From positions 186,001-250,000 of the forward strand of contig NZ_JAACJR010000006.1 in assembly GCF_009939225.1 (NCBI RefSeq): a stretch of DNA of 64,000 nt, written 5' to 3'. Below, piece after piece: positions 34,623 to 43,899 of this stretch (positions are counted from its first letter, which is position 1; each line of letters begins with the position of its first letter). The notes beneath the pieces are model-generated. The model had not been told where the DNA came from, made no database searches, and saw only the letters and a program-made list of their open reading frames with translations. A program made the position numbers and the translations under genes. Origin of the DNA: Sediminibacterium soli. Lineage in GTDB: Bacteria; Bacteroidota; Bacteroidia; Chitinophagales; Chitinophagaceae.

Positions 34623-35891
34623 TCAGATGCCCGACAGCAGTTTTTGTATGCAGCCGTACACCTTCTGCAGTTCCTGTTCCGTGATACAGTAGGGCGGCAT
34701 GATGTATACCGTATTGCCAAGCGGGCGCAGGTAAACACCTTCTGCAAGTGACTGTTGCGTTAATACGCTGCCGATATGATTCAGGTATTCATCGGCACCC
34801 TGGTCTATTTCAAAAGCCAGCAGGGTACCCAGTACCCGTACGGATCTTATCGGGTAACCACCCTGTTGTATCGTTTCGGCGAACGACTCGTTGGATTTTT
34901 GAATGGCTGAGACGGTTTGCAGCGACTGGTTTTGCACAAGCAGGTCAAGACTGGCCAGCGCCGCAGCGCAGGCAATGGGGTTGGCGGTGAAGGAGTGTCC
35001 GTGGAAAAAGGTCTTGTACGCATCATCGCTGCAGTAAGCCTGGTAAATCAGGTCGGTGCAGGCCGTTACGCCCAGCGCCATGGTACCACCGGTGAGCCCC
35101 TTGCTCAGGCAAATGATATCGGGCCGCTGCTCCATGTATTCGCTGGCGAACAGTCTTCCCGTTCTTCCAAAACCGGTCATCACCTCATCGGCAATGCAGA
35201 TGATCTGTCTTTGTTTGAGGTATGCCAGCAACTGGTTCAGCATTTCTGCCGCGTACATCTTCATACCGCCTGCTCCCTGCACCAGCGGTTCATAGATAAA
35301 AGCGGCGATCTCTTCCTGGTGCTGCCCGATCAGCTCGCAGGTGGCTGCGATGTTTTCGACCGTTGGCGTGTCGATAAAGATGACTTCGAACAGCAGGTCG
35401 TGAAAGGCAAGGGTGAACACACTGCGGTCGCTTACACTCATCGATCCGAAGGTATCGCCATGATAGGCATTGCGGAAAGCGAGTATTTTTTTCCGGCGTT
35501 TGTCGCCCCGGTTCCACCAGTACTGGATCGCCATTTTCATGGCCACTTCGGTGGAAGTGGACCCGTTATCGCTGTAGAATACCCTGCTGAACCTGCCCGG
35601 CAGCAGCGGCAGCAAGCGTTCTGCCAGCTGCACCGCGGGTTCGTGTGTAAAACCGGCAAAGATCACCTGTTCCAGTTCCAGTGCCTGCCGGTAGATCTTT
35701 TCGGCGATATACGGATGTGCGTGTCCATGCAGGGTTACCCACCAGCTGCTGATGGCATCGATATAGGCGTTGCCGTTTTCGTCGTACAAAAAACTTCCTT
35801 TTGCCCTGGTAACGGGAATAGGGGGGATGCCATTTTTTTGCCGGGTGAACGGATGCCAGATCACCTGCCGGTCTCTTTCGGATAAACCCAT
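34623..35891 (-). CDS. bioA: Adenosylmethionine-8-amino-7-oxononanoate aminotransferase
   Basis: 422 residues from ATG 35891, giving the expected N-terminus with IWHPFTRQK. It converts KAPA to DAPA in biotin synthesis. Landmarks are SSWWVTLHGHAHPYI, YSDNGSTSTEVAMKMA, the PLP aspartate motif IADEVMTGFGRTG and the PLP lysine in LSKGLTGG. Length is normal. No other bio genes are nearby. A TACATTTG box ends only three bases before the ATG, so the mRNA may be leaderless. Confidence 0.96.
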   Translation of the reverse strand: MGLSERDRQVIWHPFTRQKNGIPPIPVTRAKGSFLYDENGNAYIDAISSWWVTLHGHAHPYIAEKIYRQALELEQVIFAGFTHEPAVQLAERLLPLLPGRFSRVFYSDNGSTSTEVAMKMAIQYWWNRGDKRRKKILAFRNAYHGDTFGSMSVSDRSVFTLAFHDLLFEVIFIDTPTVENIAATCELIGQHQEEIAAFIYEPLVQGAGGMKMYAAEMLNQLLAYLKQRQIICIADEVMTGFGRTGRLFASEYMEQRPDIICLSKGLTGGTMALGVTACTDLIYQAYCSDDAYKTFFHGHSFTANPIACAAALASLDLLVQNQSLQTVSAIQKSNESFAETIQQGGYPIRSVRVLGTLLAFEIDQGADEYLNHIGSVLTQQSLAEGVYLRPLGNTVYIMPPYCITEQELQKVYGCIQKLLSGI

Positions 35892-35894
35892 GCG

Positions 35895-35902
35895 CAAATG
35901 TA
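35895..35902 (-). promoter_or_regulatory. -7 box for bioA, very close to the start codon
   Basis: TACATTTG on the minus strand is a full match to TAnnTTTG. The A of the bioA ATG is four bases after the last G, about where transcription would begin. Confidence 0.5.
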
Positions 35903-35943
35903 ACTGGATTGACCGCAACTAAGATTTTTCCGGCGGTGCAACG

Positions 35944-36540
35944 ATGGAACATGCAATGGTGTCAGAAGGGCAACAAGCCATGGCGGATCAGCACAAACTG
36001 GTAAAAGACTGTTTACGGAACCATCCGGCTGCACAGAAGCAGCTGTATGACCTGTATGCCGATACGATGCTGGGCATTTGCTACCGGTATACCAAAAGCA
36101 TGAACGACGCGCAGGAAGTGCTGCAGGTAGGCTTTATCAAGGTGTTTAAAAACCTGCACCAGTTCAAACACGAGGGAGAACTGGGCGGGTGGATCAGGCG
36201 TATCATGGTAACCACGGCCATCAATTACCTCAAAAGAAAACCGCGCTACCAGCTCGATCTCAGTTTCGAAGACGCTTACCTGCACCCTGTTGAAAACGAA
36301 ACGCCGGACCTGGCGCTGAATGTGAAAGACATTCTCAGCCTGATCAGGCAGCTGCCCGCAGGGTACCAGACCATTTTTAACCTGCATGCGCTGGAAGGGT
36401 ACTCGCATGTGGAAATCGGAAAAATGCTGGGCATAAAAGAGGGCACAAGCCGCTCGCAATATGCAAGGGCCAGGGCCCTGCTGATTGGCTGGCTGGAGAA
36501 ACATTCGGTTAACAGTAAAAAAAACAGTTATGGCGGATAG
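35944..36540 (+). CDS. ECF-type RNA polymerase sigma factor
   Basis: 198 residues (several nearby ATG codons make the exact start uncertain). Region 2 is DLYADTMLGICYRYTKSMNDAQEVLQ with GFIKVFKNLHQF, and region 4 is LPAGYQTIFNLHALEGYSHVEIGKMLGI followed by the recognition helix KEGTSRSQYARARALL. Its 3' end overlaps by 11 bases the gene for a trans-envelope protein that probably controls it. Target promoters are unknown. Confidence 0.93.
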   Translation: MEHAMVSEGQQAMADQHKLVKDCLRNHPAAQKQLYDLYADTMLGICYRYTKSMNDAQEVLQVGFIKVFKNLHQFKHEGELGGWIRRIMVTTAINYLKRKPRYQLDLSFEDAYLHPVENETPDLALNVKDILSLIRQLPAGYQTIFNLHALEGYSHVEIGKMLGIKEGTSRSQYARARALLIGWLEKHSVNSKKNSYGG

Positions 36541-37939
36541 ATCGTTCGAAGAACAGGTGCGCCGTGAATTGGAGGAGCTGCGTATGCAGCCCGACAGCCA
36601 GGTATGGGAGGATGTGAGCGCCGCACTGTCAAAAGAAAAAAAACGCTTTGGTGTTTTGTGGATATTGGTCCTGCTGATGGCGGCGGGCGGTACCTGGCTG
36701 TTTTTCGACCGGCAAATCCTGCCCGTGAACAGGCCAACGGCCGCTGGGCAGCAGCCGGGGGTACAGACAAATATTCCGGCAACTGCACCCGCCGTAAAAC
36801 CGGTAATGAAAACGCCGGTCAGCGATTCCTTATCCACGCATCACCATGCCTTGCCGCTGCAGGCAACTGTAGCAGCGAATATGCCCCACACAATTGCCCA
36901 TACATCCGCACCCGCGGGAAAAAGAACCGTTGCGGGGTCCCAAACCATATTGCCGGGCAGGCCCGTAACCGGTATAACCGCGGCTGACGAGACCGCTGCC
37001 CCTAAGCCAGTTCCTGTACAGCCAACCACAGCAAAAACGGCGGATCTGACTGACGCGGAAAAAACCAGTACCACCGTTACCCCCGCAGCGCAAGCCTCTC
37101 AAATGCAGCCAGGTGAAATACCGGCCAAAACAGTGGTTGAAAATAAAGACAGTGTTATCGCCGGCGCGGCAGAAAAGAAAACCAGTATCACGCAGAAGAA
37201 AAGACGCCCCTGGTCATGGCATATTTCCGCAGACTTGGGTATGGCAGGTATAGCGGAGAGAGCACCTGCTGCAGATTCGGCAAATTATGCATCACCTGCG
37301 CCGGGGGGCAACGGACTGTATAACCCGGGATCGGTGAACAATACCGCGGCGATATCCTATAAACTGCCCACCGAAAAAAACGGCGTGTACCTGGCCCTGC
37401 AGGTACACGCTACCCGTTACCTGGGTAAAGGATCGGAAATGGGGCTGCATATCGGGTATGCGCAATATGCCAACAGCACCGGTATCGGGCGGCGGCTAAA
37501 CACACAATCCAACCTGCTGGCAAATACCGCTTTCGACAGCAGGAGTGATAACGGGTATGCCTACCTGAGCACCGACAGCGCCACCTACACCAACCGGTAT
37601 CATTTTCTGTTGTTTGGGGCCGATTATTACCGCGCACTGGTAAAGAACGATAGCTGGTCGCTGCGTCTGCGTTTGGGAGCAGCGGGCGGAATACTGCTGG
37701 CAAGCAACGCGCTTTATTTCGATAAGAATGCAGGCGTATTGTACCGCAACAATGCCATATTATCCAAAACACAGGTACAGTTGTCAGCAGGGTTGGATAT
37801 CGGGCTGGGTAAGCAGCCGGTATGGTACCTGGGGCCGCAGGTTGGCTATGTTTTGTCGAAGACTAACGATGCCTCTCCGGGAAAGCATTTATGGAATGCA
37901 GCAGTGCGCCTCACTGCCGTGCTGCCGCGGAAAAAATAG
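36530..37939 (+). CDS. Trans-envelope protein: putative anti-sigma N-terminus, TM helix, C-terminal beta-barrel-like domain
   Basis: 469 residues from ATG 36530. Residues 1-40 are cytoplasmic and helical (FEEQVRRELEELRMQPDSQV, a conserved VW, KEKKR); 41-58 is one membrane helix (VLWILVLLMAAGGTWLFF). Residues 65-230 are a long Pro/Thr/Ala-rich linker. The last 235 residues have amphipathic strands like a small outer-membrane barrel (SWHISADLGMAG, NGVYLALQVHATRYLG, QPVWYLGPQVGYVLSK). The 11-base overlap with the ECF sigma gene suggests the N-terminus binds the sigma factor. I know this arrangement to be frequent in Chitinophagaceae but not a demonstrated function. Confidence 0.68.
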   Translation: MADRSFEEQVRRELEELRMQPDSQVWEDVSAALSKEKKRFGVLWILVLLMAAGGTWLFFDRQILPVNRPTAAGQQPGVQTNIPATAPAVKPVMKTPVSDSLSTHHHALPLQATVAANMPHTIAHTSAPAGKRTVAGSQTILPGRPVTGITAADETAAPKPVPVQPTTAKTADLTDAEKTSTTVTPAAQASQMQPGEIPAKTVVENKDSVIAGAAEKKTSITQKKRRPWSWHISADLGMAGIAERAPAADSANYASPAPGGNGLYNPGSVNNTAAISYKLPTEKNGVYLALQVHATRYLGKGSEMGLHIGYAQYANSTGIGRRLNTQSNLLANTAFDSRSDNGYAYLSTDSATYTNRYHFLLFGADYYRALVKNDSWSLRLRLGAAGGILLASNALYFDKNAGVLYRNNAILSKTQVQLSAGLDIGLGKQPVWYLGPQVGYVLSKTNDASPGKHLWNAAVRLTAVLPRKK

Positions 37940-37950
37940 CCGCGGCCAAT

Positions 37951-38880
37951 TTATTTTTCCTGGATGAAAGACAGGTTTCTTTTAATACCCGAAAATTTGC
38001 TCCTTTTCAGCGGCGAGTCTTTGAATACCTTTCTGAAAGCTTCTTCAGAGAGATCTTCCCATTCTTTCGTGGTCAGATTGAGCACTTCGGGAATCGGCGT
38101 GAACATAGGTTCATCGGTTGGCTGGCTGAAACGGTTCCAGGGACAGACATCCTGACATACATCACAACCAAACAGCCAGTTGTTGAATTTGCCTTTCATT
38201 TCATCGGGCAGCAATGCGTCTTTGAGCTCGATTGTATAGTAGCTGATGCATTTACTGCCATCAACTATTTTATCGGGAAGTATGGCATCAGTAGGACAGG
38301 CATCGATGCATTTCCGGCAGGTGCCGCAAAAATCTTTTGCAAACGGGTCATCATAGGCAAGATCGATATCAACGATCAGCGTGGCTATGAAAAAGAAGGA
38401 ACCATTTTGTTTGCTGATCAGGTTGCCGTTGCGGCCAATCCATCCTGCCCCGGTTTTCTGCGCCCAGGTTCTCTCGAGTACGGGCGCCGAGTCTACAAAT
38501 CCACGTCCCTGTATATCGCCGATCTGCCGGTTCAATTGTTGCATGAAATCACGAAGTTTTGCCCGGATCACTTCATGGTAATCTTTTCCGAATGCGTATT
38601 TGGCAATATGTGGTGTATGGGCCGCCTGTTGCTGTTCGGGAAAATAATTCTGTAATAGGGTGATCACCGATTTGGCACCGGGCACAAGTTTGCGTGGGTC
38701 TATGCGCAGGTCGAAGTGGTTTTCCATATACAGCATCTTTCCGTGCATGCCGCCGCGTAACCATTTTTCGAGCCTCCGGGCATCTTCATCGAGCGCTGCC
38801 GCCGCTGCGATTCCGCAATAGCTGAATCCCATTTCCTGTGAAATGCGTTTGATCAGCGCCGTATTTTTGGTGATATCCAT
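37951..38880 (-). CDS. queG: Epoxyqueuosine reductase
   Basis: 309 residues from ATG 38880. It performs the last step of queuosine tRNA modification with cobalamin and two 4Fe-4S clusters. The cluster cysteines are in CGTCRKCIDACPTDAI and CDVCQDVCPWNRF, and the active-site region is VDSAPVLERTWAQKTGAGWIG. Length is slightly short compared with 350-380-residue members that carry a C-terminal HEAT repeat, which is absent here as in many Bacteroidota. Convergent with the sigma operon. Confidence 0.93.
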   Translation of the reverse strand: MDITKNTALIKRISQEMGFSYCGIAAAAALDEDARRLEKWLRGGMHGKMLYMENHFDLRIDPRKLVPGAKSVITLLQNYFPEQQQAAHTPHIAKYAFGKDYHEVIRAKLRDFMQQLNRQIGDIQGRGFVDSAPVLERTWAQKTGAGWIGRNGNLISKQNGSFFFIATLIVDIDLAYDDPFAKDFCGTCRKCIDACPTDAILPDKIVDGSKCISYYTIELKDALLPDEMKGKFNNWLFGCDVCQDVCPWNRFSQPTDEPMFTPIPEVLNLTTKEWEDLSEEAFRKVFKDSPLKRSKFSGIKRNLSFIQEK

Positions 38881-38898
38881 GCTCCGGGGCAAAGTTAC

Positions 38899-39270
38899 CT
38901 ATTTCTCCTCCGCATGCAGTTTATGAAAAAACCGGTGGGCAATGGGTGTAAGCAGTATCCCGATATTGGTGATAAACGCAACGCCGCTGAAAAGGGCATA
39001 AACCGATGAAAACAGTTTGCCGCCGGTTGTCTTTACTTCCGCCACCGGCCCCATGCCGCTCAGTATCATGGACGCATTGTGCAATGCATCGATCCAGCTC
39101 ATGGGCCCTCCGAAACGATAGCCCACCACACCGATCAGTAAACAGACCGAAAGAATACAGGATGCGAGCAGGACGTTCCGTTTCAGTCTTTTCAGAAAGA
39201 CCTTCTTCGAGGCCAGCGGCTGGTACCTGTGCTCGTATTTGGAGGCATCGAACAACCAGAACATAGGCAT
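38899..39270 (-). CDS. Two-TM membrane protein resembling a K+ channel pore module
   Basis: 123 residues from the internal ATG 39270, which avoids overlap with the upstream gene. It has a basic N-terminus, TM1 (LLASCILSVCLLIGVVGYRF), a pore-helix-like segment WIDALHNASMILSGMGP and TM2 (SSVYALFSGVAFITNIGILL), then a His/Lys tail. The order matches 2-TM channels, but the filter position reads SGMGP in place of TVGYG, so K+ selectivity is doubtful. It starts four bases after the stop of a serine hydrolase gene. Function unknown. Confidence 0.6.
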   Translation of the reverse strand: MPMFWLFDASKYEHRYQPLASKKVFLKRLKRNVLLASCILSVCLLIGVVGYRFGGPMSWIDALHNASMILSGMGPVAEVKTTGGKLFSSVYALFSGVAFITNIGILLTPIAHRFFHKLHAEEK

Positions 39271-39274
39271 GTAT

Positions 39275-40333
39275 TTATTTACAGGTTGATTTGATCTGCG
39301 CATCAATCATCTCTTTCAGCTCCAGACAAAGCTGTTTGCGCTCTTCTTTCAGTTTTCCGCTGGTCAGGAGCACAAATCCGTACCCCCTGCATTTATCGAT
39401 CATGGGCCATGTTCCGTTCATTCCCGGCATGGCGATCACGGTTGATTTGCCGTTCTCATCTCCCTGCAGTATCCATTCCCCAAAACCATAAGTATACCCT
39501 TTGGCAAAATCAGGCGCGTATTTGATCATGGCAGGCGTGGTTACAGCAGTCTGCATGTCTTCTATGGATTTTTCACTCAGTATGCGTTTACCGTTGAACA
39601 TGCCTTTGTTCAGCAGCATCGTAAGAAAATTGCCCAGATCGTTTGGTGTAGACACGGCACCTGAAGATGGGCTGACGCCTTCCAGGCTCGCAAAACTGGT
39701 ATTGCGCATCGCCAGTGGCCGGGTGATCCGGTCCTGCATCAGCTGCTCAAAACTTCTTTTCGTCATCACCTCCAGTATCCTGCCGGCAATATTCAGCCCG
39801 GTATTGCTGTAACGGAATTCGAGTCCGGGGTTAGACAGGATTTCCTTCTTTGACGCATGCTGTTCCGCTTCTTCTTCCAGGGAGGCGTATTTCTGTTTCA
39901 GCAGCGATCTTCCTGTCTCCGATTCAATCCCGGTCAGATCACCCAGACAATCCCTGATGGTAATAAATCCCTTGGCATATTTGGTATAATAGGGAAGAAA
40001 CTTGCTGACCTTATCGCCAAGCGCAAGCTTTCCCTCGTCCACAAAACTCATGACCAGCGCAGCGGTAAGCCATTTGCTGGTATTGCCGATCGGCGACTGG
40101 GTTTTGATGCCGAACTCGCCTATGGCTTTCTGGTAAATGGGTTTGCCGTCTTTGGTAATCAACAGCATGGCATGGCCATCCAGCTCTTTTTTTGCCGCCT
40201 CCATCTTCTTGTCGAGCCCAGAAAAATCGTATTGGCTGAACGCAGACTGAAAGAATAACATGCCGGCCAGCAAAAAGCTGACTTTCATACAGCTGCGGAA
40301 GGTAAATGCAGACAGAATTTCAGGTTTTCTCAT
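39275..40333 (-). CDS. Serine hydrolase (class C beta-lactamase fold), probably inactive
   Basis: 352 residues from ATG 40333; ATG 40288 is an alternative that gives a shorter signal peptide (MKVSFLLAGMLFFQSAFSQ). The fold matches the beta-lactamase/D-Ala-D-Ala carboxypeptidase clan: WLTAALVMSFVDEGKLALGD, YSN in EFRYSNTGLNIAG. The nucleophile position of SxxK reads N-T-S-K (PIGNTSKW), and the HxG/KTG position reads MPG (IAMPGMNG). Two of three motifs are therefore altered. A binding or scaffold role is possible. Probably an operon with the channel-like gene four bases downstream. Confidence 0.78.
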   Translation of the reverse strand: MRKPEILSAFTFRSCMKVSFLLAGMLFFQSAFSQYDFSGLDKKMEAAKKELDGHAMLLITKDGKPIYQKAIGEFGIKTQSPIGNTSKWLTAALVMSFVDEGKLALGDKVSKFLPYYTKYAKGFITIRDCLGDLTGIESETGRSLLKQKYASLEEEAEQHASKKEILSNPGLEFRYSNTGLNIAGRILEVMTKRSFEQLMQDRITRPLAMRNTSFASLEGVSPSSGAVSTPNDLGNFLTMLLNKGMFNGKRILSEKSIEDMQTAVTTPAMIKYAPDFAKGYTYGFGEWILQGDENGKSTVIAMPGMNGTWPMIDKCRGYGFVLLTSGKLKEERKQLCLELKEMIDAQIKSTCK

Positions 40334-40417
40334 TGTGCAACAGGGAAGAACAGTTTTTGTGTATGTTGAATGACTTCTTACGGAAAAGATAAGGAGTTTA
40401 TCACAATCCCAAAGACT

Positions 40418-43027
40418 ATGAACGTTAACAATTATACAATCAAAGCCCAGGAAACCATTCAGTCCGCCCAGCAGCTGGCGTACAATAACGGCAACCCCAA
40501 TATTGAAACCAATCACCTGCTGAAAGCATTGCTGACGGACAAGGATAGTCCACTGGAATTTTTATTGAAACGCAACAACGTCAATATTGGTTTTACGGAA
40601 TCCAAGGTGGACGAAAGCATTGCCAGGCTTCCCAAAACACAGGGTAGCGAACCGGCGCAGAATGTAAGCCGCGACCTGAACAATGTATTCCTGAAAGCAA
40701 ATGCCGTGCTGAAAGAGTTCAAAGATGAATTTGTAAGTCCCGAACACCTTATGCTGGCACTGTTACAGGTAAATGACGATACGGCAAAAACATTGAAAGC
40801 GGCGGGCCTTACCGAGAAAGGACTGATCACCGCCATCAAAGACCTGCGTAAAGGCGATACCATCAAATCGCAGACACAGGAAACACAGCTGCATGCGCTG
40901 AGCAAATACGCCAAAAACCTCAATGAACTGGCTATGCAGGGCAAACTGGATCCCGTGATCGGTCGTGATGAAGAGATCAGGCGTACGCTGCATATCCTGA
41001 CACGCCGTTCCAAGAACAACCCCATTTTGGTGGGTGAACCCGGTGTGGGTAAAACCGCCATCGTGGAAGGACTTGCCATGCGGATCGTGAACGGCGATGT
41101 GCCCGATAACCTGCGCTCCAAGACCATTTACGGGCTGGATATGGGACAGTTGATAGCCGGCGCGAAATACAAGGGCGAATTTGAAGAAAGACTGAAAAGC
41201 GTGGTGAAGGAGGTGACGGAAAGCGAAGGCGAGATACTGCTTTTCATCGACGAGATACACACACTGGTAGGCGCCGGTGGCGGTGAAGGTGCGATGGATG
41301 CGGCCAATATACTGAAGCCGGCGCTGGCCCGCGGAGAACTGAGGGCAATAGGCGCCACAACACTGAACGAATACCAGAAATATTTTGAAAAAGACAAGGC
41401 CCTCGAACGGCGTTTTCAGAAAGTAATGATCGATGAGCCTACGATGGAAGACGCTATATCCATTCTGCGGGGCCTCAAAGACAGGTACGAAACACACCAC
41501 CATGTACGCATCAAAGACGAAGCGATCATTGCAGCGGTGGAATTATCGACAAGGTATATGACCGATCGTTTCCTTCCCGACAAAGCCATTGACCTGATCG
41601 ATGAAAGCGCGGCAAGGCTGCGCCTGGAAATGAATTCCATGCCGGAGGAACTCGATAAACTCGAAAGGCAGATACGCCAACTCGAGATCGAGCGGGAGGC
41701 GATCAAGCGGGAGAATGATAAGGATAAACTGAAAGAGCTGAACATTACCATCAGCAATCTTTCTGTGGAACGCGATACGCTCAAATCCAAATGGCAGCAG
41801 GAAAAAGAACTGGTTGAAAAAGTGCAGACAGCCAAAGCCGCCATCGAAGACCTGAAGCTGCAGGCAGAACAGGCCGAGAGAAACGGCGATTACGGCAGGG
41901 TGGCAGAGATACGCTATGGCAAGGTGCAGGAACAGCAGGCCGTTATCGATGAACTCAGCAAGCAGCTTGAAACCTCAACAGACAAACGCCTGCTGAAAGA
42001 AGAAGTGGATGCGGAAGACATTGCCGAGAATGTGGCCAAGGCCACCGGCATACCGGTAACCAAAATGCTGCAGAGCGAGCGTGAGAAATTATTGAATCTC
42101 GAAGAAGAACTGCATAACCGCGTGGTAGGGCAGGAGGAAGCCATCACAGCGGTGGCCGATGCCATCCGAAGAAGCCGTGCAGGCCTGCAGGATCCAAAAA
42201 AACCGATCGGCTCTTTTATTTTCCTGGGTACAACGGGTGTGGGTAAGACCGAACTGGCCAAAGCGCTTGCCGAATACCTGTTTGACGATGAGAGTATGAT
42301 GACGCGTATCGATATGAGCGAATACCAGGAAAAACACACCGTGTCAAGACTGGTTGGAGCGCCTCCGGGATATGTGGGGTATGATGAGGGCGGCCAGCTG
42401 ACCGAAGCCGTGCGCCGGAAACCCTACAGTGTTGTGCTGCTCGATGAAATAGAAAAAGCGCACCCCGATGTATGGAACGTATTGCTGCAGGTACTGGATG
42501 ACGGCCGCCTCACCGATAACAAAGGCCGCGTGGTGAATTTCAAGAACACCATCATTATCATGACCAGCAATATCGGAAGCCACCTGATACAGGATGCGTT
42601 TGAAAATGTACAGGACGCCAATATAGACGAGGCAACCGAACGGGCGAAACTGGAAGTGATGGAACTGCTGCGTAAAACCATACGTCCCGAGTTCCTCAAC
42701 AGGGTGGATGAGATCATCATGTTCCATCCGCTGCTGAAAAAACAGATCATGGGCATCGTGAAGATACAGCTGGAAGGCTTGAAAAAACTGGTGGCAGCCA
42801 ATGGTATCCAGCTCGATTTCAGCAACTACCTGATGGAATTCCTGGCCGAACAGGGCTATGACCCGCAGTTTGGTGCAAGACCGCTGAAAAGACTGATTCA
42901 GAAACAGATTGTAAATGAACTGAGCAAAAAAATACTGGCAGGGGATATCGACAGGAACAAAACCGTACTGGCAGATGTGTTCGACGGGATAGTGATATTC
43001 AGGAACGAAGAACCTGAAAAAAAGTGA
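40418..43027 (+). CDS. clpB: ATP-dependent chaperone ClpB
   Basis: 869 residues from ATG 40418, giving the conserved start [21 protein letters not shown]. Two N-terminal Clp repeats, AAA+ domain 1 (Walker A GEPGVGKT, Walker B LFIDEIH), a middle coiled-coil domain (about 400-530) and AAA+ domain 2 ([26 protein letters not shown]). It disaggregates proteins with DnaK. The middle domain distinguishes it from ClpA/ClpC. A good terminator follows at 43049-43076. Confidence 0.97.
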   Translation: MNVNNYTIKAQETIQSAQQLAYNNGNPNIETNHLLKALLTDKDSPLEFLLKRNNVNIGFTESKVDESIARLPKTQGSEPAQNVSRDLNNVFLKANAVLKEFKDEFVSPEHLMLALLQVNDDTAKTLKAAGLTEKGLITAIKDLRKGDTIKSQTQETQLHALSKYAKNLNELAMQGKLDPVIGRDEEIRRTLHILTRRSKNNPILVGEPGVGKTAIVEGLAMRIVNGDVPDNLRSKTIYGLDMGQLIAGAKYKGEFEERLKSVVKEVTESEGEILLFIDEIHTLVGAGGGEGAMDAANILKPALARGELRAIGATTLNEYQKYFEKDKALERRFQKVMIDEPTMEDAISILRGLKDRYETHHHVRIKDEAIIAAVELSTRYMTDRFLPDKAIDLIDESAARLRLEMNSMPEELDKLERQIRQLEIEREAIKRENDKDKLKELNITISNLSVERDTLKSKWQQEKELVEKVQTAKAAIEDLKLQAEQAERNGDYGRVAEIRYGKVQEQQAVIDELSKQLETSTDKRLLKEEVDAEDIAENVAKATGIPVTKMLQSEREKLLNLEEELHNRVVGQEEAITAVADAIRRSRAGLQDPKKPIGSFIFLGTTGVGKTELAKALAEYLFDDESMMTRIDMSEYQEKHTVSRLVGAPPGYVGYDEGGQLTEAVRRKPYSVVLLDEIEKAHPDVWNVLLQVLDDGRLTDNKGRVVNFKNTIIIMTSNIGSHLIQDAFENVQDANIDEATERAKLEVMELLRKTIRPEFLNRVDEIIMFHPLLKKQIMGIVKIQLEGLKKLVAANGIQLDFSNYLMEFLAEQGYDPQFGARPLKRLIQKQIVNELSKKILAGDIDRNKTVLADVFDGIVIFRNEEPEKK

Positions 43028-43048
43028 TGTGCCGATCGTTCGCTGAAC

Positions 43049-43076
43049 AAAAGCCGGGCCTGGTCCGGCTTTTTTG
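43049..43076 (+). terminator. Rho-independent terminator after clpB
   Basis: Stem AAAAGCCGG (43049-43057) with CCGGCTTTT (43065-43073), seven-base loop, followed by more T, 22 bases after the clpB stop. Confidence 0.88.
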
Positions 43077-43266
43077 TGGCCGGTCTGCAACTGTTCGGAC
43101 GAAAAGAGTCAAATAAAAGCTAGGTACTATCCTCTCTTTGTGTCTAAGTTCTTTATTTAACCAAATATCTTTTATTAGGAGGACGATTAGGATTGGTTGG
43201 TTTATGCAGTCCATTGGGGTCTTGCCTTCAGCGATGCGCGGTGATGGTAAAGCTTGGGTTTCGCAT

Positions 43267-43395
43267 CCCTCTGTGTTCCTCCGTGCCCCTGTGGCTCTGT
43301 GTTGAAACGGTGTCTCAGTTGCCTCCCGGTTTCAATAACCCGATGGTCGAGATTTTTTCAACACAGAGCCACGGAGATACGGAGTTGCACAGAAA
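43267..43395. repeat. Intergenic palindromic repeat, CTCTGTG type, in the largest gene-free gap
   Basis: The gap 43028-43478 holds no convincing gene. After the clpB terminator come about 190 bases with nothing recognised, then an inverted repeat. The left arm 43267-43307 consists of 8-9-base CTCTGTGTT/CTCCGTGCC variants, the right arm 43353-43395 their complement. 43291-43307 and 43356-43372 match perfectly over 17 bases. The wording is familiar from intergenic DNA of other bacteria. Confidence 0.75.
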
Positions 43396-43478
43396 TTTTT
43401 CTCCGGTCTCTGCGTCTGCACGGCACCGCTGGTGGATTGTGCCGGTGGTTATAACAAATTCTTTGTACTTTAGTCCGG

Positions 43479-43856
43479 TTGAAAAAGTGTATCGGCATAT
43501 GGATTCTGGCAGTCTATGTATTTGCCTATGGTGAAGGACACCAGCTTCTCCGTATTCCCTACCTCGTAAAACATTACCAGAAACACAAACAGGCCGACCC
43601 CCGCATGACGGTGGCCAGGTTCATCCGCATCCATTACATAGAACAGGTACCACAGGGCGATGATTTTCAGCAGGACAAACAGCTTCCCTTCCGCACCATC
43701 GATGTAAGTCTGATGGCCGCCCTGTATAAAAGCGAACCGGCGTCGATAGAGATACAGCCGCTGCCCGCCGTGCGCACCGTTCACCGTTCTTACGAAGAGA
43801 CCAACAAACCACTGTACAACCCCCTCGCTGTTTTCCAGCCTCCCCGAAACGCCTGA
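43479..43856 (+). CDS. Small hypothetical protein ahead of the RND operon
   Basis: 125 residues with an unusual TTG start (KKCIGIWILAVYVFAYGEG follows). The N-terminal 16 residues are hydrophobic and may be a signal peptide or anchor; the rest is basic and soluble (IPYLVKHYQKHKQADPRMTVARF, a C-terminal Pro-rich tail). No ATG precedes Met43, so the start is TTG unless the N-terminus is not translated. It lies 43 bases upstream of the RND pump on the same strand and may belong to that operon. Family not recognised; a periplasmic role is a guess. Confidence 0.6.
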   Translation: MKKCIGIWILAVYVFAYGEGHQLLRIPYLVKHYQKHKQADPRMTVARFIRIHYIEQVPQGDDFQQDKQLPFRTIDVSLMAALYKSEPASIEIQPLPAVRTVHRSYEETNKPLYNPLAVFQPPRNA

Positions 43857-43899
43857 ACGATACGGATCGATTCTTTTTTCAAGGCGTAAATCTTTTTAC

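Noticed and set aside
43171..43185. A strong AGGAGGA Shine-Dalgarno-like string in the clpB-RND gap
   Set aside because: No open frame of useful length with coding character starts at the right distance; the phylum rarely uses such sites.
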